This document shows, piece after piece, positions 36,140 through 44,156 of a stretch of 61,994 bases of DNA. The translations under genes were made by a program, and so were the position numbers. The DNA comes from Thermodesulfovibrionales bacterium (lineage in GTDB: Bacteria; Nitrospirota; Thermodesulfovibrionia; Thermodesulfovibrionales; Dissulfurispiraceae). The notes under the pieces were generated by a model, which was not told the origin of the DNA, searched no databases, and saw nothing but the letters and a program-made list of their open reading frames with translations. The stretch is from positions 1-61,994 of the forward strand of contig JASEGS010000004.1 of NCBI GenBank assembly GCA_030017995.1, written 5' to 3'. Within the stretch, counting starts at the first letter, position 1, and the number at the start of each line of letters is the position of its first letter.

Positions 36140-37185
36140 AGAGAATAGATAAAGATACGGCATTAAGACTTCTCAAAAATTCCGATATTCTTGATCTCGG
36201 CGAGAAGGCCGACAATATCAGGAAAACCCTTCATCCCAAAGCCGTTGTCACCTTTATAGTTGACCGCAATATCAATTACACGAATGTCTGCATAAATAAA
36301 TGCAGGTTCTGCGCTTTTTACCGTGATGCGGAAAGCCCTGACGCTTATCTTTTAGGAAAGGATGAGATATTTAAAAAAATAGACGAGACCATTGCCCTTG
36401 GAGGTACACAGATACTCCTTCAGGGAGGCATACATCCTGAATTGGAAATGGACTATTATATTGACCTGCTTAAATCCATAAAGGACCGCTATTCGATAAA
36501 CTTGCACGGCTTTTCTCCGCCGGAAATATCATATCTTGCAGATAAGCATGACCTCACGATCAGGGAGACACTGGTAATATTGAGACAGTCCGGTCTGGAT
36601 TCGATTCCCGGCGGCGGCGCCGAGATACTTTCAGACAGGGTTAGAGAAATCCTGAGTCCTAAAAAAATAAAGTCTTCAACATGGCTTAAGGTAATGGAAG
36701 AGGCGCACAACATCGGCATGAGGACGACAGCGACCATGATGTTCGGAAGTGTTGAGGAGCCGGAAGACATTATCGAACACCTCGACGCCGTAAGAAACCT
36801 GCAGGATAAGACAGGCGGATTTACCGCATTTATACCTTGGTCTTTTCAGCCGGGAAATACTGAATTAATTCGGAATTCGGAATTCGGAATCCGAAATTCT
36901 GCTACGGCTGTTGACTATCTTAGGGCGCTTGCGGTTTCGAGGATATATTTCGACAATATCAAAAACATTCAGGCATCGTGGGTTACTCAGGGACTGAAGC
37001 TTGCGCAAGTGGCTTTGAGATTCGGAGCAAATGATTTCGGCTCCACAATGATTGAAGAGAATGTTGTTCGCGCTGCAGGCGTAAATTTTTGCGTTTCTAA
37101 AGAAGATATAATACAGGCAATTAAGAGCGCAGGATTCAAGGCGGCTCAAAGGGATACATATTATAATATTATTGCAGACATATGA
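36136..37185 (+). CDS. mqnC: Cyclic dehypoxanthinyl futalosine synthase
   Basis: A 349-residue radical SAM enzyme. NYTNVCINKCRFCAFYRDAE carries C-X3-C-X2-C; LLQGGIHPELEMDYY, LHGFSPPEISYLA and SIPGGGAEIL are MqnC signatures. It cyclises dehypoxanthine futalosine. A heptad tract (36867-36901) adds RNSEFGIRNSATA after the conserved FIPWSFQPGNTEL. ATGA overlap couples it to mqnE. Confidence 0.94.
   Translation: MKRIDKDTALRLLKNSDILDLGEKADNIRKTLHPKAVVTFIVDRNINYTNVCINKCRFCAFYRDAESPDAYLLGKDEIFKKIDETIALGGTQILLQGGIHPELEMDYYIDLLKSIKDRYSINLHGFSPPEISYLADKHDLTIRETLVILRQSGLDSIPGGGAEILSDRVREILSPKKIKSSTWLKVMEEAHNIGMRTTATMMFGSVEEPEDIIEHLDAVRNLQDKTGGFTAFIPWSFQPGNTELIRNSEFGIRNSATAVDYLRALAVSRIYFDNIKNIQASWVTQGLKLAQVALRFGANDFGSTMIEENVVRAAGVNFCVSKEDIIQAIKSAGFKAAQRDTYYNIIADI
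36867..36901. repeat. Heptad tract inside mqnC
   Basis: aattcgg three times, aatccga, aattctg. Confidence 0.92.
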
Positions 37186-37210
37186 TTTAAGATTTATGAT
37201 TAAATAATGA
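37183..37210. repeat. Heptad tract before the four-helix gene
   Basis: tgattta, agattta, tgattaa, ataatga, starting at the mqnC stop and ending in the next start codon. This tract contains stops, as allowed between genes. Confidence 0.7.
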
Positions 37211-37569
37211 ATAGTGAACAATTAAAACAGAGAGTAAAAAAAATTGCATTAGATATCATAAAAATAGTTGAAGAATTTCCAAAAACTAAAATAGCCGATA
37301 TTATTGCAAGACAACTTGTAAGATCAGCCTCATCTGTAGGAGCAAATTATCGTGCTGCATGCAGGGCTCGTTCAAGTGCAGACTTTATTTCAAAAATAGG
37401 TATTGTTATAGAAGAAGCCGACGAATCTGAATATTGGCTTGAGCTTGCTGAAGAATCAGGATTAATAACTAAAGACAAAATTAAGGACTTAATAAAAGAA
37501 GTTAACGAATTGCTTGCAATATTTGTAGCTTCTTCTAAAACAGCAAAAACTCATCAATCATCAATCTGA
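37207..37569 (+). CDS. Four-helix bundle protein (23S rRNA intervening-sequence type)
   Basis: A 120-residue all-helical protein of the S23/IVP family: RVKKIALDIIKIVEEFPKTKIADI, QLVRSASSVGANYRAACRARSSADFISKIGIVIEEADESEYWLEL, then KDLIKEVNELLAIFVAS. The family is encoded in 23S rRNA intervening sequences of Leptospira and widely in environmental genomes, and shares its fold with the Avd accessory protein of diversity-generating retroelements. Function unknown. Heptad tracts abut both ends, the 3' one forming the tail and stop. Base use is more AT-rich than in its neighbours, suggesting it arrived separately. Confidence 0.85.
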   Translation: MNSEQLKQRVKKIALDIIKIVEEFPKTKIADIIARQLVRSASSVGANYRAACRARSSADFISKIGIVIEEADESEYWLELAEESGLITKDKIKDLIKEVNELLAIFVASSKTAKTHQSSI

Positions 37570-37585
37570 AATCATAAATAGAAAA
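37551..37585. repeat. Heptad tract at the end of the four-helix gene
   Basis: tcatcaa, tcatcaa, tctgaaa, tcataaa, tagaaaa; it supplies the tail (HQSSI) and stop. Confidence 0.7.
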
Positions 37586-37597
37586 TATGGAGGTCTT

Positions 37598-38539
37598 ATG
37601 TCAGAACTATACGATGTGATTATAATCGGAGGAGGCCCTGCCGGACTCAGCGCTGCACAATATGCATCGAGGGCGAAGTTAAAAACAGTTGTGCTTGATA
37701 AGTCAGCCACAGCAGGCGCCCTTGCATTTGCAAGTTTGATTGAAAACTATCCTGGGATATGTCAGCCCATGACAGGAAAGGAGTTGCTGGACATCTTCCG
37801 CAGGCAGGCTGTTGAGTTTGGCGCTGAGCATGTTGAAACACAAGTTATCGGTGTTATGTTGGAAGGCGAGGTGAAGCAGGTTTTTACTATGGAAAAGACA
37901 TACGAAGGGAAAACTATTATCATCGCCACAGGCTCTATGGGAAGGAAGCCTACAATAAAAGGCGAGGCAGAATTTTTAGGCAGGGGAGTAAGTTATTGTG
38001 CAATATGCGATGCGGCATTTTTTAAAGGGAAGATTGTATGCGTTATAGGCGACTCAGAAGAGGCGGTAAAAGAGGCAGGTGTTCTAACGAGGTTTGCCGA
38101 GACTGTTTATCTGGTATCGCCCTCCAAAAAATTAAAAGTAAGCGATGATTATCCTGCCCTGCAGATTCAGAATCTGAGGGTTATCTACGGGCAGACCGTC
38201 ACTTCCATTGAAGGCAGTGAGACTGTTGAGAGGATAAGAATTAGAGATGTGCAGGGCAATGAAAGCGCTGTCGAGCTTTCAGGCGTTTTTGTTTATCTTC
38301 ATGGAAGCAAACCTGTTATTGATTACCTTCAGGGAACGATTGAGATTTCTGAAGATGAGTGCGTAATTTCCAATAAAATGGCTGAGACAAACATCTCAGG
38401 TGTATTTAGTGCTGGCGATGTGACCTGCACGGAGGTCAGGCAGGTTGTGGTTGCTGCAGCGCAGGGATGTATAGCAGCCCTTTCTGCTGAAAAATATGTT
38501 TTTCACAGAAGGAGAAGAAGATACGACTGGCATGGATAA
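37598..38539 (+). CDS. Thioredoxin reductase-like flavoprotein
   Basis: A 313-residue FAD/NAD(P) oxidoreductase. DVIIIGGGPAGLSAAQYASRA (FAD site), TAGALAFASLIENYPG, GVSYCAICDAAFFKGK (redox CxxC), VCVIGDSEEAVKEA (NADP site, with a GDSEEA variant of GGGDSA), SGVFSAGDV. AGGTCTT precedes the ATG. The altered nucleotide-binding loop and basic tail HRRRRR suggest its partner may not be a standard thioredoxin. Overlaps the next gene by 8 bp. Confidence 0.87.
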   Translation: MSELYDVIIIGGGPAGLSAAQYASRAKLKTVVLDKSATAGALAFASLIENYPGICQPMTGKELLDIFRRQAVEFGAEHVETQVIGVMLEGEVKQVFTMEKTYEGKTIIIATGSMGRKPTIKGEAEFLGRGVSYCAICDAAFFKGKIVCVIGDSEEAVKEAGVLTRFAETVYLVSPSKKLKVSDDYPALQIQNLRVIYGQTVTSIEGSETVERIRIRDVQGNESAVELSGVFVYLHGSKPVIDYLQGTIEISEDECVISNKMAETNISGVFSAGDVTCTEVRQVVVAAAQGCIAALSAEKYVFHRRRRRYDWHG

Positions 38540-38921
38540 TGAATTAAAGACAATGATCCTCGATCATATGAAAAAGGGCTTTCTCGAAAATATTATTGAT
38601 ATGTTCAAGCATGATGAGAGCTTGTATCCATTGATAATTGACATGATAAAGGATGAGAGAATGAGGGTAAGGCTTGGAGCCACAGCGCTTGTGGAAGAGC
38701 TAATAAAGGCGAGACCTGAGCCGCTCATAAAACTTATCCCTGGTATTGGGGAGCTTTTAAAGCATGAGAGTCCGACTGTCAGAGGCGATGTTGTAAATAT
38801 CTTTGAAATTATAAACCATAAAGACGCATTGCCTTTTCTTTTGAACGCCAGCAATGATGCGGATGCGAATGTCAGAGATATGGTAAAAGATGCGATTAAT
38901 AGGATAATAGGTATTGACTAA
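38532..38921 (+). CDS. Small HEAT-repeat protein
   Basis: A 129-residue helical repeat protein. ATG 38532 lies inside the end of the preceding gene, giving MDNELKTMILDHMKKGF. Paired helices such as RVRLGATALVEELIKARPE and TVRGDVVNIFEIINHKDALPFLLNASND are HEAT-like. Probably a protein-binding adaptor coupled to the flavoprotein; function unknown. Confidence 0.75.
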   Translation: MDNELKTMILDHMKKGFLENIIDMFKHDESLYPLIIDMIKDERMRVRLGATALVEELIKARPEPLIKLIPGIGELLKHESPTVRGDVVNIFEIINHKDALPFLLNASNDADANVRDMVKDAINRIIGID

Positions 38922-38974
38922 TTACCATTGAAAGTGTTACTCTTACATAGAGTTTCAGAAGTTTTTGAACTGGT

Positions 38975-39010
38975 AAGGCCACAAAGACTTTTAGCTTTGT
39001 GGCCTTTTTT
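38975..39010 (+). terminator. Rho-independent terminator before csp
   Basis: aaggccacaaag, 8-nt loop, ctttgtggcctt, then six T in total. Ends the flavoprotein/HEAT transcript, or regulates read-through into csp. Confidence 0.9.
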
Positions 39011-39062
39011 ATTACGACCTCAGTTTCTGAGACTTCAGTTTTCATATGAGGAGGTAAAAGAA

Positions 39063-39263
39063 ATGGCTAATGGAACAGTGAAGTGGTTCAACGAATCCAA
39101 GGGTTTTGGCTTTATCACAAGCGAAGACGGAAGCGATGTTTTTGTCCACTATTCTTCCATCCAAGGCAATGGATTTAAGTCCCTTGCCGAGGGTGACACA
39201 GTCAGCTTTGATACTGAAAAGGGACCTAAAGGCCCCAAGGCAATCAATGTTGTAAAACTGTAA
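39063..39263 (+). CDS. Cold shock protein
   Basis: A 66-residue single-stranded nucleic acid chaperone. [20 protein letters not shown] (RNP1) and DVFVHYSSI (RNP2) are intact. The start is set by GAGGAGG before ATG 39063; the open frame upstream is untranslated leader. A terminator lies on each side, so it is probably transcribed alone. Confidence 0.97.
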   Translation: MANGTVKWFNESKGFGFITSEDGSDVFVHYSSIQGNGFKSLAEGDTVSFDTEKGPKGPKAINVVKL

Positions 39264-39273
39264 TTGACCGGTA

Positions 39274-39310
39274 ATATCCCCCCTGCTTTTGCAGGGGGGA
39301 TATCTATTTT
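39274..39310 (+). terminator. Terminator after csp
   Basis: atatcccccctgc, loop tttt, gcaggggggatat: 13 perfect pairs followed by ctatttt. Confidence 0.88.
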
Positions 39311-39320
39311 AGAGGGAATA

Positions 39321-39701
39321 ATGACTAACAGACATAATTATGCCGCAAAGATGACATTGAAAAAGCAGATTAGATCTGCTGCCGGTCTGGTTTCAGAACA
39401 TTTCCCTCGTGTTTCAGGAATTGTAATTCATATGACCTACTATCAGAAAGGACCAAATCCGGTTCTTATGGTGCGCACTGTTAATGTCTTCCCTGCCTCT
39501 CATGCCTATTTTAAGATGGATTGTATGATAAAAGGCTGTGACGGAGGCGGTTTTGACCTAACTTCTATAATTGCCGATATGGTTAAAACCCGCAAGAAGG
39601 TGAAAAAAGGGGCTCTCGTCTGTCGTGGGAAAATAGATGCCCTTGTCTCTGACCACGCAAGCATTGACTATGATATTGATATAAAGTATAAGAAAGCATA
39701 G
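39321..39701 (+). CDS. Conserved-looking protein of unknown function
   Basis: A 126-residue protein starting at ATG 39321 after AGAGGGA. It is basic and compact, with a central MDCMIKGCDGGGFDLTSIIADMVK segment (two Cys four residues apart) and an alternating hydrophobic C-terminus (HASIDYDIDIKYK). No signal peptide or membrane segment. I do not recognise a family. It is between csp and a small basic protein. Confidence 0.7.
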   Translation: MTNRHNYAAKMTLKKQIRSAAGLVSEHFPRVSGIVIHMTYYQKGPNPVLMVRTVNVFPASHAYFKMDCMIKGCDGGGFDLTSIIADMVKTRKKVKKGALVCRGKIDALVSDHASIDYDIDIKYKKA

Positions 39702-39738
39702 ACAAACTTAAAGATGAGTCTGACCAAAAGGGGGATAC

Positions 39739-39909
39739 TTGGCAAGGGCTGGAGCATATAAGAGCGAAAAGAGAAAAAAGGAATTGTTGCGCCATAAAAA
39801 ACAGGAAGAAAAGAGGCAGCGGCGTTTTAAAAAGGACGCGACAACAAACGAGGAAGACGAACTGAAGACAACCGAAGAAAAAGAGAGCAGCAGCCATGTC
39901 CCGGAGTAA
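39739..39909 (+). CDS. Small basic lysine/glutamate-rich protein (56 aa)
   Basis: Starts at TTG 39739 with AGGGGGA 5-6 nt before it. The protein (LARAGAYKSEKRKKELLRHKK..., then EDELKTTEEKE) is a charged, probably helical peptide with a basic first half and an acidic tail. It resembles short conserved KRxKELxRxxKQ-type hypothetical proteins of Deltaproteobacteria and Nitrospirota. Function unknown, perhaps RNA or ribosome associated. Confidence 0.6.
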   Translation: MARAGAYKSEKRKKELLRHKKQEEKRQRRFKKDATTNEEDELKTTEEKESSSHVPE

Positions 39910-39921
39910 TCATTTTCTCTT

Positions 39922-40818
39922 TTAAATCCGCGCCTTCGCGGATTTAACTGTATTTTCGAGAAGCATTGCAATTGTTACAGGGCCTACGCCGCCGGGCACA
40001 GGCGTAATAAGCGATGCCTTTGTTGAGACGCTCTCAAAATCTATATCCCCTACAACACAGCCATTTGGCAGGACATTTATTCCTATGTCAACAACGACAA
40101 CCCCTTCCTTTACCATGTCTGCATTAATGAGATTAGGCTTTCCTGCGGCCACGCACAAAATATCGGCTTGCCGGGTCATCTCTGCAAGATTTCTTGTCTC
40201 TCTATGACATATGGTCACTGTTGCCTCCTTTGTCAGAAGCATGAGAGAGAGAGGTTTGCCTACCGCGAGGCTTTTGCCTATCACCACGGCATGTTTGCCT
40301 TTTATATCAACATTGTAATATTCGAGGAGCCGTATCACTCCGAACGGTGTGCAGGGGAGAAAACCAAGGTGGTGTGTTATTGAAGGGTCATATTGTTTTG
40401 AATAAAGCTGCAGGGTTGATTCCTCTGCAGCGAATTTGCCTATGGGTATGGAACCGAGCCCGTCTACGTCCTTTTCCGGCAAAATAGAGTTTACGATTTT
40501 ACGGCTGTCTATCCTCTTTGGAAGAGGGAAAAATATAAGGGCGCCATGTATCCGTTCGTCATTATTGATGTCTCTCACAGAGTTTAGGAGTTCATTCATT
40601 GTCACATTTTCCGGGAATCTAAACTCATAAGGTTTTATGCCTGTTTTTTTGCAAGCCTTAAGAGTTGCTGACAGATATTGCTTTGATGACAGGTTTTCGC
40701 CAGCAAGTATCAGCGCAAGCCCAACATCTATGCCTTTATTGTTTAATGAAATAACCTTTTCGCGCACATTTTCTTTTATTTTCTCTGCCAGTTTTTTCCC
40801 TTCTATGATTTTTGACAT
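39922..40818 (-). CDS. folD: Bifunctional methylenetetrahydrofolate dehydrogenase/cyclohydrolase
   Basis: A 298-residue one-carbon enzyme. Signatures: VGLALILAGENLSSKQYLSATLKACKK (catalytic Lys region), DVDGLGSIPIGK, PCTPFGVIRLL, VVIGKSLAVGKPLSLML (NADP site) and TPVPGGVGPVTIAMLLENT. ATG 40818 is preferred because the earlier GTG belongs to the AGAGGTG ribosome site. Confidence 0.95.
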   Translation of the reverse strand: MSKIIEGKKLAEKIKENVREKVISLNNKGIDVGLALILAGENLSSKQYLSATLKACKKTGIKPYEFRFPENVTMNELLNSVRDINNDERIHGALIFFPLPKRIDSRKIVNSILPEKDVDGLGSIPIGKFAAEESTLQLYSKQYDPSITHHLGFLPCTPFGVIRLLEYYNVDIKGKHAVVIGKSLAVGKPLSLMLLTKEATVTICHRETRNLAEMTRQADILCVAAGKPNLINADMVKEGVVVVDIGINVLPNGCVVGDIDFESVSTKASLITPVPGGVGPVTIAMLLENTVKSAKARI

Positions 40819-40840
40819 GCTCACCTCTTTAGAGTTGTAG

Positions 40841-41524
40841 TCACAACCCGTATAAAATATTTAAAAAAGCATCTGTATCTGACATATCATCCAGTACAGC
40901 ATCTGCCTTTGCATTCAAAAGACTTTCCCTCGGATAGGGGCCTGTGGCTACAGCAATACAGGCTGCGCCATAGGGCTTCGAGCAATATACATCACGGGGC
41001 GTGTCTCCTACTATGATGCAATTATTGTAGTCTATTCTTCCTCTGTACAATGCCTCGAATCTTTTGACAGCTACGGGGAGCAGCTTGTTTCTATCTTCGT
41101 CATCGCTGCCAAATGCCCCAAAGGGGAAGTATGAATTTAAAGCAAAGGGATCTAATTTTATCCTCGCTCCCTTTTCTATATTCCCAGTGAGCAGTCCAAG
41201 ATAATAACCATTTTTTCCCCGGCTGAGGGCATCGAGAATATCCGTTACCCCGGTTTTGATATGTTTCCTGTCATTATTTATCTCGACCATGAGGTTTTTA
41301 AGGTAGGTATTCACAACCCTTGGAAGCATTCCATTAGTGTCAGGGATATTATGAACAGAAAGTCCTTCCTTCATAATCTGTGTATCTGTCTTCCCCGCCA
41401 TACTTATGCCTTTAAATGCGTTATCAATGGAAAAAAGCTCTCTGAATGCGAGGTTAAGGGAACGGCTGCCTGCCTCGCCTGAGTCAATGAGGGTTCCATC
41501 GATGTCAAACAGGATAAGTTTCAT
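40841..41524 (-). CDS. HAD-family phosphatase (phosphoglycolate phosphatase-like)
   Basis: A 227-residue HAD hydrolase. ILFDIDGTLIDSG is the nucleophile motif DxDGT, LGLLTGNIEKGARIKL is motif II, and IIVGDTPRDVYCSKPYGAACIAVATG is motif IV. The alpha-helical cap of type C1 fits Gph-like enzymes. Substrate unproven. It lies 22 bp upstream of folD on the same strand, so the two may be co-transcribed. Confidence 0.85.
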   Translation of the reverse strand: MKLILFDIDGTLIDSGEAGSRSLNLAFRELFSIDNAFKGISMAGKTDTQIMKEGLSVHNIPDTNGMLPRVVNTYLKNLMVEINNDRKHIKTGVTDILDALSRGKNGYYLGLLTGNIEKGARIKLDPFALNSYFPFGAFGSDDEDRNKLLPVAVKRFEALYRGRIDYNNCIIVGDTPRDVYCSKPYGAACIAVATGPYPRESLLNAKADAVLDDMSDTDAFLNILYGL

Positions 41525-41528
41525 TTTC

Positions 41529-41567
41529 TAAAATAAAAGTTATTTTGCCTGTAAGTCAACTTTTATG
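41529..41567. promoter_or_regulatory. Hairpin in the HAD/lipoprotein divergent gap
   Basis: ataaaagtt pairs with aacttttat across ~17 nt. It lies between two divergent starts; may be an operator or structural only. Confidence 0.3.
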
Positions 41568-41630
41568 AGATCAAGTTTGAAAGACAGGCATCCCTATGTT
41601 AAAATTTAAAAAAATGGACAGGAGGTAAAG

Positions 41631-42068
41631 ATGTTTATTGGCAGAAAGGTTATAACATCCATTTTGGTGCTTGTGATTTTTGTCGTGAGCGCTTGTGCTA
41701 CCCGTTATCAATATGAAGGCGCTGTGACAGGAGGCGCAATAGGCGGCGTTGCCGGAGCCCTTCTTGACAGAAGGAATCCATGGCGCGGAGGTGTTATTGG
41801 CGCAGCCCTTGGGGCTATAGCAGGTGCAACCATCGCTGATATATCAACCCGTGGCTCAAGGGAAGTATATACTGTTGGAAGACCGGTAGAGTATAGGACA
41901 GAAGACGGCCGCGGCAGGTATCGCGCGGAACCGGAAGGCGAATACTACCGCCCTAATGAGTATACAAAGTGCAGGAAGGTTCGCGAAAGAGTTTGGGAAG
42001 AAGGGCGTCTTGTTAAGGACACCGTGCGAGAGGTTTGTGAAAGCACAAGATACGAAAGAGGATATTAA
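41631..42068 (+). CDS. Glycine-zipper lipoprotein
   Basis: A 145-residue protein with lipobox VVSAC (Cys at ~22) and a glycine-zipper segment (GAVTGGAIGGVAGALLDRRNPWRGGVIGAALGAIAGATIADI) of the YMGG/SlyB type. An Arg/Tyr-rich tail ends with two Cys. AGGAGGT precedes the ATG. Probably anchored in the outer membrane and embedded through the glycine-rich helices. Confidence 0.82.
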   Translation: MFIGRKVITSILVLVIFVVSACATRYQYEGAVTGGAIGGVAGALLDRRNPWRGGVIGAALGAIAGATIADISTRGSREVYTVGRPVEYRTEDGRGRYRAEPEGEYYRPNEYTKCRKVRERVWEEGRLVKDTVREVCESTRYERGY

Positions 42069-42095
42069 CGTTAAGTGATGCTCAGAGAATTAGAT

Positions 42096-42128
42096 CAAGG
42101 GGGATGATAAGGTTTCTCATTCCCCTTG
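42096..42128 (+). terminator. Hairpin between lipoprotein gene and pyrE
   Basis: caagggggatga pairs with tcattccccttg (one mismatch). No strong T-run follows; may be a terminator for the lipoprotein gene or an attenuator for pyrE. Confidence 0.45.
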
Positions 42129-42153
42129 AATTATGTGTAGCCAAGGGAGAGTG

Positions 42154-42726
42154 ATGAGAGATAGACTTATTCAATTAATTTATGACAAGGCGTTTAGATA
42201 CAGCGAAAAGCCAATATTCAAGCTCGTTTCCGGAAGGATGAGCAATTATTATTTCAACTGTAAGACAGTGACCCTTCATCCTGAAGGCATGTATCTTATA
42301 GGGAATATAATTTTTGATATGATTAAAGACCTGTCAGTCAGTGGGATTGGCGGCCTTACCCTCGGAGCAGACCCTGTTGCTAATGCAGTAGCTTATACAT
42401 CTTATTTAAAGCAGAAACCAATTGAGGCTTTTGTGGTGAGAAAGACTGCAAAGGCTCACGGCACGATGCAGTGGATAGAAGGAAATGTAAAGGCAGGAGA
42501 CAATGTCATAATTGTTGACGATGTGATTACAACAGGCAAGTCCACTATCGAGGCAATAGCGAGAGCGCGTGAGGCAGGGCTTAATATTATTAAGGTAATT
42601 GCCCTTGTTGACAGACAGGAAGGCGGATTTGAAAACATCATGGAGAATTTAAAGGGCATTAAAGTTGACTATAAGCTTGTGGAAGTGGTTGTGACACGGG
42701 ACGATGTGATGGCATTGTATAGATAA
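42154..42726 (+). CDS. pyrE: Orotate phosphoribosyltransferase
   Basis: A 190-residue pyrimidine enzyme. FKLVSGRMSNYYFNCK, GLTLGADPVANAVAY, FVVRKTAKAHGT and the PRPP motif VIIVDDVITTGKST are present. ATG 42154 is chosen for AAGGGAGAG at the right distance; upstream Mets have none. Confidence 0.95.
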   Translation: MRDRLIQLIYDKAFRYSEKPIFKLVSGRMSNYYFNCKTVTLHPEGMYLIGNIIFDMIKDLSVSGIGGLTLGADPVANAVAYTSYLKQKPIEAFVVRKTAKAHGTMQWIEGNVKAGDNVIIVDDVITTGKSTIEAIARAREAGLNIIKVIALVDRQEGGFENIMENLKGIKVDYKLVEVVVTRDDVMALYR

Positions 42727-42730
42727 ATTG

Positions 42731-42900
42731 GGTTGAGCAGGATAGAGCTGACTTTCGTAAAATTAATTAGTCCCCTGTGGTTTATAAAAACTAAAACAGA
42801 ATACAAAGATTTTTCTAAGTGTAGAGCATGGGGGCAGTCGTTACTTTGCCCCTCAGAGAACCCAGAAATTTTACTTCAAGTCAGCCCCATCCTGCTCACC
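42731..42900. mobile_element. 170-bp TIR element between pyrE and mqnB
   Basis: The left end ggttgagcaggatagagctg and the inverted right end ggtgagcaggatggggctga continue as actt..gtaaaatt, giving ~32-bp TIRs with about 80% match. No transposase inside. Likely a MITE or decayed insertion sequence of a family different from copies A-D. Confidence 0.7.
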
Positions 42901-42906
42901 TGCCTG

Positions 42907-43653
42907 TCATATGCCGGACAAATAATTATCTAAAAAAAATCTTTGCGCATTTTTCGCGGCCTTGACAATATCAGATTTGTTAAGCGGCGCCGCTGTCCTG
43001 TCCTCGATAATATTGCTTATGCCCCTTATCTCAACAGTCGGAATCCCTGATAATGAACAGACATGCGCTATCGCAGCTCCTTCCATGTTCTCGCAAAGGG
43101 CATTAAATCTCTTTTCTATCTCACTGCCCTTTTCAAGTGTTCCTGTGCATGTCGAGACCGTAATAAAATTGCCTTTTGCAGCATCCTTTAGTTTTTCAGG
43201 AATGAACAGCGGGAATTCATTGTAATAATTATTCCCGCTGATTGCAGCTAAAGGGAGATTAAGTTTATCCATTGTACAGAAGTTTATTTCGTCTTTTTCT
43301 CTGACTTCTGACTCCTGACTTCTGACTTCTGTTTTTATAGCCAGTCCTTCATCGCCGTATATCTCCTTTTCTGCAACGGCGATGTCCCCAATGTTCAAAC
43401 CTGATGATGGATAAGCCCCTGCAACGCCGATGATATAGAGTAAGCCGGGCTTAAATCTCTCTATTAGAAGCGCTGTGCCGTGTGCAGCATTGGCCTTGCC
43501 GATTCCGCATATACAGATTGTGGTTTCTCTGTCGCCTAAAAATCCTCTATAAAAATTTTTGCCTTGAATTGTGGATAATTCTTTTTGTGAAAGCCGGCCT
43601 ATGATCAGGCCGGCCTCTATCTCAGTTGATGCAATGATTCCTAACAGGCTCAA
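42907..43653 (-). CDS. mqnB: Futalosine hydrolase
   Basis: A 248-residue nucleosidase. CGIGKANAAHGTALLI, IGVAGAYPSSGLNIGDIAVAEKEIYGDEG, CENMEGAAIAHVC and EIRGISNIIEDR match MqnB. With mqnE and mqnC present it releases hypoxanthine from futalosine or aminofutalosine in menaquinone synthesis rather than acting as a general MTA/SAH nucleosidase. After DEGLAI an insert TEVRSQESEVREKDE is written by a heptad tract (43300-43334). Overlaps osmC-like gene by 4 bp. Confidence 0.88.
   Translation of the reverse strand: MSLLGIIASTEIEAGLIIGRLSQKELSTIQGKNFYRGFLGDRETTICICGIGKANAAHGTALLIERFKPGLLYIIGVAGAYPSSGLNIGDIAVAEKEIYGDEGLAIKTEVRSQESEVREKDEINFCTMDKLNLPLAAISGNNYYNEFPLFIPEKLKDAAKGNFITVSTCTGTLEKGSEIEKRFNALCENMEGAAIAHVCSLSGIPTVEIRGISNIIEDRTAAPLNKSDIVKAAKNAQRFFLDNYLSGI
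43300..43334. repeat. Heptad tract inside mqnB
   Basis: Plus-strand tctgact, tctgact, cctgact, tctgact, tctgttt; coding strand stop-free. Confidence 0.9.
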
Positions 43654-44156
43654 TCCGCTATCTCTTTTGCCGGATGTTTTGGCGGCTCTTTTTCTTCAAG
43701 GATGTATTTAACCTTCACATCCATGTCTTTCCTCAAAGAATTATAAACAGAGCAGTACTTTTCGTGCGAAAGAGATATTGCCCGCTCCACTTTTTTGGGA
43801 TCGAGATTTTTGCCTGCGATATACAGGATCATCTCCACTGTCTTATAGTATTGGGGCGGCGTCTGATTTCTCTCGCCGATAATATCAATCTTGAAATTCG
43901 CTATCTTCATCCTCATCTTTTGGAGAAAGCTTACTATGTCAATTCCCATGCAGCCCGCAAGGCTTAATAGAAGCGCATCCGTGGGTTTGCAGCCCCACTG
44001 CACATGGGCGTCGAATTCTATCTCGTATCCCTGCTGCGTCCTGCCGACAAATATCAGGTCCCTGTCCCATGAAAGGGTTGCCTTTGTAACCGGAGCAACG
44101 CCTTCTTTATAACCCTTCAATGATTCTTCAAGTTCGTCCTTTATTTTTTCTGACAT
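43650..44156 (-). CDS. OsmC/Ohr-family protein
   Basis: A 168-residue OsmC-like protein. The two redox cysteines are in LLLSLAGCMGIDIVSFL and HEKYCSVYNSL. DAHVQWGCKPTDALL is the conserved middle. Likely a thiol peroxidase for organic hydroperoxides, acting in the cytoplasm. A role in sulfur metabolism is known for some relatives. Confidence 0.85.
   Translation of the reverse strand: MSEKIKDELEESLKGYKEGVAPVTKATLSWDRDLIFVGRTQQGYEIEFDAHVQWGCKPTDALLLSLAGCMGIDIVSFLQKMRMKIANFKIDIIGERNQTPPQYYKTVEMILYIAGKNLDPKKVERAISLSHEKYCSVYNSLRKDMDVKVKYILEEKEPPKHPAKEIAD

Noticed and set aside
37207-37569. Diversity-generating retroelement (Avd-like four-helix protein)
   Set aside because: No reverse transcriptase, template repeat or variable-protein gene is in the window, and the sequence fits the S23/IVP branch.
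38928-39062. N-terminal extension of the cold shock protein
   Set aside because: The upstream frame contains a rho-independent terminator, and GAGGAGG marks the ATG at 39063.
42907-43653. General MTA/SAH nucleosidase (mtnN) for the nucleosidase gene
   Set aside because: The motif set and the presence of mqnC and mqnE favour futalosine hydrolase.
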